A stretch of DNA of 64,000 bases from Methylobacillus sp. MM3. GTDB taxonomy: Bacteria; Pseudomonadota; Gammaproteobacteria; Burkholderiales; Methylophilaceae. This document shows, in pieces, positions 8,325 to 17,177 of the stretch. The notes below the pieces were generated by a model, which did no database searches, had not been told where the DNA came from, and saw only the letters and a program-made list of their open reading frames with translations. How positions within the stretch are numbered: the first letter of the stretch is position 1; each line of letters starts with the position of its first letter. The DNA lies in contig NZ_LXTQ01000040.1 of NCBI RefSeq assembly GCF_001645185.1, forward strand, positions 124,001 through 188,000. Direction: 5' to 3'. The position numbers and the translations under genes were made by a program.

Positions 8325-10874
8325 ATGAGCCTGGAGAAATACTGGCAAAAACGCGACTTCACCAAAACCCCCGAGCCGCGCGGCAAGGTGGTGCGGCCGG
8401 GCAGGCAGCTCAACTATTACATACAGGAACACCACGCCAGCCGGCTGCATTACGACTTTCGGCTGGAACTGGAGGGCACGCTCAAGAGTTGGGCGGTGCC
8501 CAAGGGGCCTAGCCTCGACCCGGCCGATAAGCGGCTGGCAGTGCATGTCGAGGATCACCCGCTGAGTTATGGCACTTTCGAAGGCGACATTCCCGAAAAT
8601 CAATACGGCGCGGGCCATGTGAAACTGTGGGATCGTGGCGTGTGGGAGCCGGAAGGCGACGCGGCCAAGGCCTATCGCGCGGGCCGGCTCAAATTTCATC
8701 TCGACGGGCGCAAACTGCACGGCGGCTGGACCCTGGTGCGCATGGGGCGGCAGGAAGGCAAGCAGGATAACTGGCTGCTGATCAAGGAAAACGACGACGA
8801 AGCCCGCCAAGGCGACGAGGCGCAAATCACGGAGCTGCGGCCGGAAAGCGTGGCCGATAAGCCGCAGGGCAGGCAAAAGAAAACAGCCGAAACACGATCC
8901 GGCACATCAAAAAAACCCACCAAGCGGGCGACGCGCAGCGTCTCTGCGAAAGAAATCGGCGGTGCGGTTGTTTCGGACATGCCGGAAATGTTCAATCCGC
9001 AACTCGCCACCTTGGTTGAGCATGCGCCCAAGGGCGACGAGTGGTTGTCGGAGGTGAAATTCGACGGCTATCGCGCTGTGTGCCGCATTGAGGATGGCGC
9101 AGCAAAAATCTATACCCGCGCGGGCAACGACTGGACGAGCAAATGGAAAACCATTGCCGGGGCGCTGGGCGAACTGCCGGTAGAAAACGCCTGGGTGGAC
9201 GGCGAAGTGGTCGCGGTCGAGCACGACGGCAAGGTCAGTTTTCAGGCCTTGCAGAACATGATGCGCGAGGGCAAGGCAGCGCAACTGGCGTATTACATTT
9301 TCGATTTGATGTATCTCAACGGCCATGACCTGACTGCTGTTCCGCTGATCGAACGCAAGCGCCTGTTGCAGGCGCTCTTGGCAAACGTGCCGGAAGGCGG
9401 GCCGCTGATTTATAGCGACCACATCGTCGGCGGCGCACCGGAGGTGTTCGAACACGCCTGCATGCACGGGATGGAAGGCATCGTTGTCAAGCGTGCCGAC
9501 GGCGCATACCTGCAAACGCGCGGCCGCTCGTGGCTGAAGGTGAAATGTATGCAGCGGCAAGAATTCGTGGTCGCCGGGTATACCGATCCGGCCGGGTCGC
9601 GCGAAGAATTCGGTGCGTTGCTGCTGGGTGTTTACGAGGACGGCAAGCTGCGCTATTGCGGCAAGGTAGGCACTGGCTTCGGTGGCGGATTGCTGCGCGA
9701 TGTTGCAAAAAAATTCAAGGCGTTGGAGCTGGAAAAGCCCGCGTTCGACAATCCTCCGACCGGCAGCGAAGTGCGCGGCGTGCACTGGCTGAAGCCGGAG
9801 CTGGTGGCCGAAGTGGATTTCGCGCAATGGACCAATGGCGGAAATATCCGCCACGCTTCTTTTGTCGGCCTGCGTGCCGACAAGCCCGCGAAAGAGATCG
9901 TGCGCGAACGCGCGCTCAGTGACAAGGAGCTGGAGAAAACTGAACGCGAAGCCAAGCCCAAGGCACGAGCCAAAGAAGGGAGCGCCAATATCGCCGGCAT
10001 CGAAATCTCGCATCCCGACAAGATACTGTTTCCGCGCATTGGTCTGACCAAGCTCGCGCTGGCGGAATATTACGAAGCGATCGGCGATTGGATACTGCCA
10101 CATTTGCAGGATAGGCCACTGACGCTGGTGCGCTGTCCGCAGGGAGATGCGCACGATTGTTTTTTCCAGAAGCACGTCAATGAAACGATAGCGGAGGCCA
10201 TCGATCGCGTTGATGTGCCGGAAGAAAAAGGCCGCAGTGTCTACATGATGGCCAACAGCCTGGAAGCTGTAATCGGGCTGGTGCAGATGGGCGTGCTGGA
10301 GCTGCACACCTGGGGTTCGCGCGCCGACAAGCTGGAATTCCCGGACCGCATGATTTTCGACCTCGACCCGGCGGAAGGACTGGGTTGGGAAACCGTGGTC
10401 GAAGGAGCGCAACTCATGCACGGTCTGCTGGATGAAATCGGCCTGCGCAGCTTTCTCAAGACCACGGGCGGCAAAGGCTTGCATATCGTCGTGCCGCTAA
10501 AGCCGGAACGACCGTGGGACGAGGTGAAAGCGTTTTCCAAAACCATCGCCGGACATCTGGCGTACGCGCTGCCCGACCGTTTTACCTCCAACATGGCCAT
10601 GAACAGGCGCGGCGGAAAGATATTTATCGATTATCTGCGCAACGGCCGGGGAGCTACTGCCGTGGCGGCTTTTTCCACGCGCGCCAAGCCGGAAGCGACG
10701 GTATCCATGCCGATTTTCTGGGAGGAGTTGGACAAGGGCGTGCGTGCCGATGCCTTCAATGTACGCAATGTGCGGGAGCGCCTGAACGGATTGAAAAATG
10801 ATCCATGGAAAGACTATTGGAATCTGAAGCAGGAAATCACCGACGAAATGCTGAAATTGTTCGATAAAAGGTGA
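8325..10874 (+). CDS. ligD: multifunctional ATP-dependent DNA ligase D
   Basis: An 849-residue NHEJ ligase in the Pseudomonas domain order. The 3'-phosphoesterase domain (about 1-170) has HHASRLHYDFRLE at 36-48, with His42 and Asp44. The ATP-dependent ligase domain (about 220-520) has EVKFDGYRA, with adenylated Lys245. The archaeo-eukaryotic primase-type polymerase domain (about 560-845) has ISHPDKILFP and MIFDLDPAEG, the metal-binding aspartates. It trims, fills and seals ends held by Ku. The start has GAGGAG nine bases upstream. Confidence 0.95.
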   Translation: MSLEKYWQKRDFTKTPEPRGKVVRPGRQLNYYIQEHHASRLHYDFRLELEGTLKSWAVPKGPSLDPADKRLAVHVEDHPLSYGTFEGDIPENQYGAGHVKLWDRGVWEPEGDAAKAYRAGRLKFHLDGRKLHGGWTLVRMGRQEGKQDNWLLIKENDDEARQGDEAQITELRPESVADKPQGRQKKTAETRSGTSKKPTKRATRSVSAKEIGGAVVSDMPEMFNPQLATLVEHAPKGDEWLSEVKFDGYRAVCRIEDGAAKIYTRAGNDWTSKWKTIAGALGELPVENAWVDGEVVAVEHDGKVSFQALQNMMREGKAAQLAYYIFDLMYLNGHDLTAVPLIERKRLLQALLANVPEGGPLIYSDHIVGGAPEVFEHACMHGMEGIVVKRADGAYLQTRGRSWLKVKCMQRQEFVVAGYTDPAGSREEFGALLLGVYEDGKLRYCGKVGTGFGGGLLRDVAKKFKALELEKPAFDNPPTGSEVRGVHWLKPELVAEVDFAQWTNGGNIRHASFVGLRADKPAKEIVRERALSDKELEKTEREAKPKARAKEGSANIAGIEISHPDKILFPRIGLTKLALAEYYEAIGDWILPHLQDRPLTLVRCPQGDAHDCFFQKHVNETIAEAIDRVDVPEEKGRSVYMMANSLEAVIGLVQMGVLELHTWGSRADKLEFPDRMIFDLDPAEGLGWETVVEGAQLMHGLLDEIGLRSFLKTTGGKGLHIVVPLKPERPWDEVKAFSKTIAGHLAYALPDRFTSNMAMNRRGGKIFIDYLRNGRGATAVAAFSTRAKPEATVSMPIFWEELDKGVRADAFNVRNVRERLNGLKNDPWKDYWNLKQEITDEMLKLFDKR

Positions 10875-10991
10875 TGCAATCCGGAAGCAAAGGAGTATCT
10901 TTATTCAGGAATAGTGAAAAAAGCGCCATTTGGCGTTCCGAAAGCCTGTTTTATGCGGAATGACTATCTGTCGCTTATTCGATTCAATTTT

Positions 10992-11033
10992 GCAGCCAAC
11001 AGAGGCTAGGTCTTGCTCGTGGCTGCTTTTTTT
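10992..11033 (+). terminator. candidate intrinsic terminator after ligD
   Basis: GCAGCCA at 10992-10998 pairs with TGGCTGC at 11020-11026, followed by seven T. The loop is large (21 bases), so efficiency is uncertain. It would separate ligD from the diguanylate cyclase gene. Confidence 0.5.
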
Positions 11034-11055
11034 GGGGCCAGAAGAAGGTTAAAAA

Positions 11056-12186
11056 ATGCCGCTCGCTTCGAATCAACCTGCTGCAAAATCGTTCAAGTTC
11101 GACCCTCACGCGCTCGCGAATGAGGAATTGCTGTATGTCTATCGCGGCCGAACGAATGCGCTGCTCGTGACCGTGCTGAGCGGGGCGGTAATGGCCGGCA
11201 TGCTGGCGTGGGGGCTCAAGACCTTCGCGGCGCTGGCGTGGTTTCCCTGGATGTTGCTGGCGTACGGCTGGCATTGGGCCATCGGCCGAACAGACAAGGC
11301 CACAGGCGGCATCGCCACGCCGCTTTCCGAAATCCGGCTGCATATTGCCGCGGCGGGGCTGGCCGGAGCAGGCTGGGGCAGTGCTGCCATTGCGCTGCCA
11401 TGGCTGAATGCTTCCTCGCAGGCGGCAGTAATGGTATTGCTGGTGATTGCGGTGATTACATCGCTGCCGCGACTGGTCGTTTTTCTGCCGGTGTTTTATG
11501 CCTATACCGCCGGCGTACTGTTGCCGCTAGTGGCGGTGCTGCCTTTCCTGACAGCCGATACGCGGGTGCTGGGCGGTATCGTGCTGCTCGTCACCGGGCT
11601 CACGCTGGCACTTTCAGCGCGCGAAATCCGCGAACTGCTGGTGCAGATACTGCTCAAGCAGATCACGTTCGAGCAGGTGTCGTGGGAAGACCGCCTCACC
11701 GGGCTCGGTAACCGCCGCCATTTCGACGACAAGCTCGATGGCGGCTGGCGCCAGGCGGCGCGGCAGGGCGTGCCGCTATCGCTCATCATCCTCGATGTGG
11801 ACATGTTCAAGAAGTTCAACGACAAATACGGCCATCCGGCGGGCGACGAGTGCCTGCGCCAGGTGGCCGCCGCGCTGGCTGGCTGCGTGAAGCGGGCAGG
11901 CGATTCGGTGGCGCGCTATGGCGGCGAGGAGTTCGGCGTGGTAATGGTGCATATGCCGATGGCGGATGCCAGGAGCATGGGCGAGCGTATGCGCCTAGCC
12001 GTAATGAATATCGGGTTGGAGCACGAGCCGTCGTCCTTCGGCGTAGTGACGATTTCGATAGGCGGCGCGACGATTATTCCTTCCATGAATTCTACGCCGC
12101 AGGAGTTGGTCAAGCAGGCGGATGAGGCGCTTTACCGGGCCAAGGAAAGCGGCCGGAATCGTGTCGAGTGGAACATGATCACCTGA
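11056..12186 (+). CDS. membrane diguanylate cyclase (GGDEF)
   Basis: A 376-residue protein with a membrane region of about six hydrophobic segments (about 35-195) and a C-terminal GGDEF domain (about 210-375). The active-site loop is YGGEEFGV, an active GGEEF form, and the domain opens with DRLTGLGNRRHFDDKL. It should make cyclic di-GMP from two GTP. No EAL domain is present and the RxxD inhibitory site is not obvious. It lies just upstream of the Tad pilus locus in the same direction, so it may tie pilus or adhesion control to cyclic di-GMP; that link is inferred from position only. Confidence 0.92.
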   Translation: MPLASNQPAAKSFKFDPHALANEELLYVYRGRTNALLVTVLSGAVMAGMLAWGLKTFAALAWFPWMLLAYGWHWAIGRTDKATGGIATPLSEIRLHIAAAGLAGAGWGSAAIALPWLNASSQAAVMVLLVIAVITSLPRLVVFLPVFYAYTAGVLLPLVAVLPFLTADTRVLGGIVLLVTGLTLALSAREIRELLVQILLKQITFEQVSWEDRLTGLGNRRHFDDKLDGGWRQAARQGVPLSLIILDVDMFKKFNDKYGHPAGDECLRQVAAALAGCVKRAGDSVARYGGEEFGVVMVHMPMADARSMGERMRLAVMNIGLEHEPSSFGVVTISIGGATIIPSMNSTPQELVKQADEALYRAKESGRNRVEWNMIT

Positions 12187-12212
12187 AGGCCAAAGCGCCG
12201 AATAGACTACAA

Positions 12213-12230
12213 CTAACCCATATGGGTTAG
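12213..12230. promoter_or_regulatory. perfect palindrome upstream of flp
   Basis: CTAACCCATATGGGTTAG is an 18-base perfect palindrome. It lies 27 bases after the cyclase stop and upstream of the predicted flp promoter. No T tract follows, so a protein-binding site is more likely than a terminator. Confidence 0.5.
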
Positions 12231-12256
12231 CTCTTGTGCAAATTAAAGAATTCATG

Positions 12257-12309
12257 TTGTTGAACGTTATTGGATTGGGTATATTGAATTCGCATTCAGT
12301 GCTGAATGC
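12257..12309 (+). promoter_or_regulatory. candidate sigma-70 promoter of the tad locus with a palindrome at the start site
   Basis: TTGTTG (12257-12262) and TATATT (12280-12285) are separated by 17 bases, which puts transcription start near 12292. GCATTCAGTGCTGAATGC at 12292-12309 is a palindrome with two 8-base arms, sitting exactly at or just after the start. It could be an operator or a 5'-terminal RNA hairpin. Confidence 0.5.
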
Positions 12310-12385
12310 CGCAGGAAATAACAACTTCAAGAACCTGTGAGCGTAATTTGAAGCCTTGATTTCAAGACTTTTTAGAGAGGGTGGC

Positions 12386-12562
12386 ATGGAAAATTTCTCA
12401 AAGACACGTTTCATTCAATTTATTCGCGATGAAGAAGGGGCAAGCGCCATCGAGTATGCGCTGATTGCGGCAATGGTCGCTATTGCCCTGGTAACCTTCG
12501 TGGATCCAATCAATGCTGCCGTCAAGGTAATATTCACCAGCATCCAGACTGCACTGACTTAA
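12386..12562 (+). CDS. flp: Flp-type pilin prepilin
   Basis: A 58-residue prepilin, the structural subunit of the Tad pilus. The leader ends in DEEG and the mature part begins ASAIEYALIAAMVAIALV. That is the Flp motif, with the Glu-Tyr pair after the cleaved glycine. The start at 12386 has AGAGAGGG upstream; the longer frame from 12356 has no ribosome site. It is the only Flp copy in the locus and the first gene of the run. Confidence 0.93.
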   Translation: MENFSKTRFIQFIRDEEGASAIEYALIAAMVAIALVTFVDPINAAVKVIFTSIQTALT

Positions 12563-12583
12563 ACCGTCGCCTCGCGGTAGCAC

Positions 12584-13033
12584 ATGTGGGCGGCGGAATG
12601 GCTGGTCGTGGCTTGGAGTCTGGCGGTGCTGGCGTCGGATCTCGCGGTTCGCCGCATACCCAATCTGTACAGCATGGCGGCAGCCGTGCTCGCCTTGGCT
12701 TATCTCATCTACACCGGCGAGTCGGTGCTGGGCGCGCGTTGGCCATCGGTACTGATGGGTGTCGTGCTCGCACTTGCCTTGACGCTGCCGGGCTACTTTG
12801 CTCGTTGGCTCGCCGCTGGCGATGTCAAACTCTTCGTTGCGATAGCGTTGCTGGGCGGCTGGGAGGTTACCCTCATCAGCTTTGCCGTTGCCGGATTTCT
12901 GGGGGCGATGGTTGCACTCACGATGCTGGCGGTAACGCGATATGCGGGAAACACGATAAGCACCCGTCGATGGGTGCCGTTCGGCGCCGCCCTTGCCGTA
13001 GGGTTTCTGCTCGCCATCTGGGCCAGGACGTAA
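12584..13033 (+). CDS. tadV: TadV/CpaA prepilin peptidase
   Basis: A 149-residue aspartyl prepilin peptidase with four to five membrane segments. The catalytic aspartates are visible in VLASDLAVRRIPN and in AAGDVKLFVAIALLGG (the GxGD-type motif, here AGDVK). It would cleave the Flp leader after glycine. It begins 21 bases after flp. Confidence 0.9.
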   Translation: MWAAEWLVVAWSLAVLASDLAVRRIPNLYSMAAAVLALAYLIYTGESVLGARWPSVLMGVVLALALTLPGYFARWLAAGDVKLFVAIALLGGWEVTLISFAVAGFLGAMVALTMLAVTRYAGNTISTRRWVPFGAALAVGFLLAIWART

Positions 13034-13036
13034 ACG

Positions 13037-13510
13037 ATGACACGGGCTGTTGCGCAACGGCGTAAGCAGAAGGGTGCGGCGGCGATTGAGTTCGCGTTGC
13101 TTTTCATTCTGTTTTTCGCGGTGTTCTATGCGCTGGTGAGTTATGCGATTGCAATGCTGCTGCAGGAATCCTTTCAGCATGCCGCCGAAGAGGGCGCCCG
13201 CTCTGCGATTGCGGTGGATAACCTGGCATTTGCCAGTAACTCGGCATATCGCTCCGGTGTAGAGCCGCGGGTGCGCACCACGGTAGGTAATAGTCTTACC
13301 TGGTTGCCGACCGGAGTGAAAAGCCAAGTGCTGGGTGCTTCGAATGGAAATGTGCAATTGGGATGGAGCGGCACTAACACGTTGACGGTAACGGTGATTT
13401 ATACCGGATACACAAGTAATCCCTTGATACCTATCCTGACGTTGCCAGCGATAGGCCAGGTGCCGAAACTGCCCGCCAATCTCGCCGGGCGCGCGGTAAT
13501 CGAGTTGTGA
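13037..13510 (+). CDS. tadE: TadE-like pseudopilin
   Basis: A 157-residue minor pilin-like protein. The N terminus has RRKQKGAAAIEFALLFILFF, the TadE pattern of a prepilin site (G/AAAIEF) followed by one membrane helix. The rest should lie in the periplasm. It begins three bases after tadV. A separate tadF was not found, so this may serve both roles. Confidence 0.88.
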   Translation: MTRAVAQRRKQKGAAAIEFALLFILFFAVFYALVSYAIAMLLQESFQHAAEEGARSAIAVDNLAFASNSAYRSGVEPRVRTTVGNSLTWLPTGVKSQVLGASNGNVQLGWSGTNTLTVTVIYTGYTSNPLIPILTLPAIGQVPKLPANLAGRAVIEL

Positions 13511-13560
13511 CAATAAATGCCTGCCGGAGCAGGCTCTAATAACCATAAGGTGGATCGTTC

Positions 13561-14511
13561 ATGAACAGTACATTGTTGCGATTCCTGGCTGTCGTTCTGG
13601 CATTGGGCGCCATCGCCACCGCCGCTATCGGTTATCGACTCAGCACGAAACAGACTCCCGTTGCCGTGCAGCCTCCACCCCCCAGTTATCCGCAAGTCGT
13701 TGCCGCCCGCGACATACCCGTCGGTCATCTGATCACCATCCAGGATGTTCGGCTGGATTCCCTCCCCCAACGCGACGTGAACGGCTATGAAACGGTCGGC
13801 AAGGTGGTCGGTAAATTGACCCTGGAGCCGATAGCCACCGGTACGCCTGTTCTTGCCAACCATTTTCCCCGGTTAGGCGAAGTGGCGCAGGCGCTGCGGC
13901 CGGGCGAGCGCGGCGTGGCGATCAAGGTCACGGAAGTGATCGGTGTCGGTGGCTTCGTTAGCCCGGGCGATCATGTCGACGTGTTGTATTACCAACGTGC
14001 CGTCAAGGAAACCGGTGAGATCTCCTCGTCGCAGGTGGTCTTGCGCAATGTACGCGTACTGGCCTTCGGCGATGAAACCGGCGAAACGGATGCGCAGCCT
14101 TCGGCCTTCAAGAAAATCACTTCCTCCGAAAACAAAACGGCCGACAAGGCGGAACCCAGAAAGCAGGAAGTGGAAAAAGGAAAATCCAGCCGCTCGGCCA
14201 TACTTGCTGTTCCTGAGAAAGATGCAGCGCGTCTGATGCTGGCCGACAGCAGCGGACTGGTACGGCTTGCATTGCGCGGTGCCGAGCCGCCACAGATGGT
14301 TTCCGGGGAAGAAGATGCCTCGCACTACCTGCGCCTCGCCGAACTGGCAACAGGCAATGCTGCGCGTCCGGTTGCGGTAGCGGCCCAGCCGAAAACTGCC
14401 GCAAGAAAAACCAGGACCACGGCCGCAAAAGCCAAGAAGCCACAAGAAAACTCGTCGCGCGTGATCGTGCATCGAGGGGATCAGGTAGACGTTGTCACCG
14501 TCAAAAATTGA
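13561..14511 (+). CDS. cpaB: CpaB/RcpC pilus assembly protein
   Basis: A 316-residue protein with one N-terminal membrane segment (about 5-25) and a SAF domain (about 45-115: VVAARDIPVGHLITIQDVRL). It also has the RcpC core EVIGVGGFVSPGDHVDVLY. CpaB proteins stabilise the outer-membrane secretin and are thought to bind peptidoglycan. The C-terminal third is unusually rich in Lys, Ala and Thr (TAARKTRTTAAKAKKPQ), which may be a wall or nucleic-acid contact, or simply linker. Confidence 0.9.
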   Translation: MNSTLLRFLAVVLALGAIATAAIGYRLSTKQTPVAVQPPPPSYPQVVAARDIPVGHLITIQDVRLDSLPQRDVNGYETVGKVVGKLTLEPIATGTPVLANHFPRLGEVAQALRPGERGVAIKVTEVIGVGGFVSPGDHVDVLYYQRAVKETGEISSSQVVLRNVRVLAFGDETGETDAQPSAFKKITSSENKTADKAEPRKQEVEKGKSSRSAILAVPEKDAARLMLADSSGLVRLALRGAEPPQMVSGEEDASHYLRLAELATGNAARPVAVAAQPKTAARKTRTTAAKAKKPQENSSRVIVHRGDQVDVVTVKN

Positions 14512-14545
14512 TGGTTCGTAATCGGACCAAACGGCCGGGGGGAGT

Positions 14546-15934
14546 ATGACGTTCGTAAAGCAGGGGTTATTCAGGGTCAAATGCGGGGAGTGGACGTCAC
14601 CGGCCTGGGCGTTTGGCATTGCGATGCTGCTGGTCATAATGCCAGCAACCTCGGGGGCTGCCGAAGCGCTCGTGTTGGAAACAGGGGGACAGGAAGTCTA
14701 TACCCATCCCCAACCGATCAAGCGTGTGGCCGTGAGTGACCCCGCGGTGGTCGGCATCAATGTGCTGACCACGCGCAATCTGCTGCTCACCGGCAAGAAG
14801 ACAGGGACTGCCGAGGTGTCGGTGTGGGAAGGTGAGCAGGATACGCGCCCGGCCCGTGTGGTCAAAGTAACGGTCAATAGCGCAACGGATGCCGAACGGC
14901 AGAAGCTGGAGGTCTCCGGTGCTGCGCCACTGAAAGTCGAAGCTGCCGGTACCGATATGGTGCTGACCGGCACAGCAGGCTCACTCGAAAAGCACGCACT
15001 TGCGCAGCAGGCGCTGGATGCCGAGGCCAAAGGGCCGCTCGATGCCAGCGTGGCTGCGTTCGACAGCCAAGTGCAAATCGACATCAAGATCGTCGAGGTT
15101 AGCCGGCAGAGCCTGATGCGGGCCGGGTTTTTCATCGGCAAGAACCAAGGCAACACTACGCTTGCCATCGGAGCACCGGGTACGCTGAGCGGCATCAGCA
15201 ACGACGGCAGCGGATTCACCCTCGAAAGCAATTCCGGCTTTTTGCCTCTCCTGAATGCATTCAACCTGATTTTCGGTAACTCTGGCTCGGGCCTGCTGGG
15301 TTCCTTGAGCGTGCTGGAGGCCAACGGTTTTGCCTACACCTTGGCCGAACCTAGCCTGACCGCGATTTCCGGGCAGAGCGCGACCTTTCTCGCCGGCGGT
15401 GAATTCCCCATTCCCGTTCGCAGTGGTTCCGGCGGCGACAGTACGGTCACCGTGACTTACAAGGAATACGGGGTGCGGCTGATGTTGTCGCCCACTGTGC
15501 TCGACGGCAATCGCATCTTCCTCAAGGTATCGCCCGAAGTCAGCGAACTCGACTTTGCCAACGCAGTGCAAAGCGGCGGCGTATCGGTGCCCGGGCTGCG
15601 CGTGCGCCGCACCGATACCAGTGTGTCGCTGGGCAACGGCGAGAGCTTCGTGATCAGCGGCCTCGTCAGCCGCAACACGCTCAGCAATGTCGATAAATTC
15701 CCTTGGCTGGGCGATTTGCCGGTCATCGGCGCATTCTTCCGCTCGACCCGTTTCGACCGCGAGGACAAGGAGCTGCTGATGGTCGTCACGCCCCATCTGG
15801 TGCGGCCGATTGCGCGCAACGCAACGCTGCCGGAACTGCCGGGCAGCGACGTGCGCGACTACAAGCCCAGCTATAGCGAAATGTTCTTCCAGACCAATCC
15901 TGCGCCCGGTACCGGGACGGGCATGTCGCGATAA
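14546..15934 (+). CDS. cpaC: CpaC/RcpA secretin
   Basis: A 462-residue outer-membrane secretin of the Tad system. It has a signal peptide, then the pilus-secretin N-terminal domain (about 45-125: KRVAVSDPAVVGINVLTTRN), a BON-like part, and the secretin domain (about 215-435). The latter includes FLAGGEFPIPV, VTYKEYGVRLMLSPTVL and the closing ELLMVVTPHLVRP. The gene follows cpaB by 34 bases, with GGGGGGAGT before the ATG. Confidence 0.93.
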   Translation: MTFVKQGLFRVKCGEWTSPAWAFGIAMLLVIMPATSGAAEALVLETGGQEVYTHPQPIKRVAVSDPAVVGINVLTTRNLLLTGKKTGTAEVSVWEGEQDTRPARVVKVTVNSATDAERQKLEVSGAAPLKVEAAGTDMVLTGTAGSLEKHALAQQALDAEAKGPLDASVAAFDSQVQIDIKIVEVSRQSLMRAGFFIGKNQGNTTLAIGAPGTLSGISNDGSGFTLESNSGFLPLLNAFNLIFGNSGSGLLGSLSVLEANGFAYTLAEPSLTAISGQSATFLAGGEFPIPVRSGSGGDSTVTVTYKEYGVRLMLSPTVLDGNRIFLKVSPEVSELDFANAVQSGGVSVPGLRVRRTDTSVSLGNGESFVISGLVSRNTLSNVDKFPWLGDLPVIGAFFRSTRFDREDKELLMVVTPHLVRPIARNATLPELPGSDVRDYKPSYSEMFFQTNPAPGTGTGMSR

Positions 15935-15943
15935 GAGGCCGTC

Positions 15944-17167
15944 ATGAGCGAACGCAACAGTTACATAGCCCTCACCCAGTCCTCCGATTGCCAGCAATGG
16001 CTGACGCATGCGCTGGCCGAAGCCGGCGAGCTGATTCCGGCGGATCAGCCGTCCATCGAACGGATACTGCAGCTTTCGGATGCCATCGGCGCCTCGGCGA
16101 TTTTTGTGCAGCTGACGCCGTCCAATTATCGGCAGGAAACGCTGCTGATCGAAGGCCTGATGGCCGCCAAACCTTTTCTGCCGGTGCTGGTGGTTTCCGA
16201 AACGGTGGATCAGGATTTGCTGTTGGCGGCGATGCGGGTCGGCGCGCGCGATTTCATCAAGATAGGGACGCGCGCCAACGATGTAGTGGCGACAGTGAAG
16301 CGGCTTGCGCCCAAGGATGCCAGCGCGTATGCCGCCCAGGCGGAAACCGGCGGACGCATCACGACCATCGTCAGCGCTCGCCCAGGTAGCGATGCACCGA
16401 TGTTTGCCTTGCATCTGGCGCTGGCGATCCAGGAGTCGGAGCCGACGCTGCTGCTCGATCTCGGCGCGCCGCACGGCGATGCGATGCTGTATCTCGGCCT
16501 CACGGCTTCCTATAGTTTCATCGATGCGGTGCGCAGTTTGCGGCGTATCGATGCGACGTTGATACAAACCGGCTTCGGCCAGCACAAGAGCGGCCTTACC
16601 GTCCTGTCGATGCCGGAAGAGCCGTGGACCGGCGCGCAATTCACCTCCGCCGACGTGTACGTGCTGCTGCGTACGCTGCGGCGCTATTTTTCGCATATCG
16701 TCATCAATCTGGGCGGTGTCGCGCGTTCGGATTTTCTGATGCTGCTGCTGACCAATGCCGACCGCCAGATCATGCTGATCGAACAAAGCGTGCCGAGCTG
16801 CCGCCAGAACCTGCAATTGCTGAAACACATGCGCGAGGAAAAGATCAATCTGGAAAACGCCGGGCTGGTGGTGGATCGCTACCTCTCGCGCATGCCGCCC
16901 GACGCCGAAAGCATCGCGCAATCCTTCGGCCTGCCACTGCTGGGTACGCTGGCGCCTTCGGGCATGGCGCGGCTGGCGACGATGAATTCCGGCGAAAGCA
17001 TGTTCACGCTCTCGCCCAACGACCCGTATGTGATCAGCGTGCGCAAGCTGGCGCAGCAGGTCATGGGCGCGTCATCGGGCCATGCCCACGGGCAGCAGCC
17101 GGGCCTGATGAGGCGCCTGATGTCCGCCGTGTCGCCGGGCAAGGCAACAGGCAAGGCTACGGCCTAG
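15944..17167 (+). CDS. cpaE: CpaE/TadZ pilus localisation protein with degenerate P-loop
   Basis: A 407-residue ParA/MinD-like protein that positions Tad pili. It has an N-terminal receiver-like domain (about 1-125) and an ATPase-like domain (about 140-390). At the normal Walker A position the sequence is ITTIVSARPGSDAPMFALHL. The GGxGKT pattern and its lysine are absent, so ordinary ATP binding is doubtful. TadZ proteins are known to carry atypical Walker A boxes. It is followed by cpaF after 10 bases. Confidence 0.88.
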   Translation: MSERNSYIALTQSSDCQQWLTHALAEAGELIPADQPSIERILQLSDAIGASAIFVQLTPSNYRQETLLIEGLMAAKPFLPVLVVSETVDQDLLLAAMRVGARDFIKIGTRANDVVATVKRLAPKDASAYAAQAETGGRITTIVSARPGSDAPMFALHLALAIQESEPTLLLDLGAPHGDAMLYLGLTASYSFIDAVRSLRRIDATLIQTGFGQHKSGLTVLSMPEEPWTGAQFTSADVYVLLRTLRRYFSHIVINLGGVARSDFLMLLLTNADRQIMLIEQSVPSCRQNLQLLKHMREEKINLENAGLVVDRYLSRMPPDAESIAQSFGLPLLGTLAPSGMARLATMNSGESMFTLSPNDPYVISVRKLAQQVMGASSGHAHGQQPGLMRRLMSAVSPGKATGKATA

Positions 17168-17177
17168 GGAGAACACC

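Noticed and set aside
8907-10484. A 525-codon minus-strand frame
   Set aside because: Antisense to ligD, with no recognisable domain.
10910-10940. Hairpin GCGCC-ATTT-GGCGT with an A tract
   Set aside because: It would be a minus-strand terminator, but no minus-strand gene ends here; the better plus-strand candidate is at 10992.
12187-12385. A cyclic di-GMP riboswitch between the cyclase and flp
   Set aside because: None of the conserved riboswitch words is present; only palindromes were seen.
14981-16921. A 646-codon open frame on the minus strand
   Set aside because: It is antisense to cpaC and cpaE, which have clear family motifs; its Arg/His/Gln-rich translation is typical of a shadow frame in GC-rich DNA.
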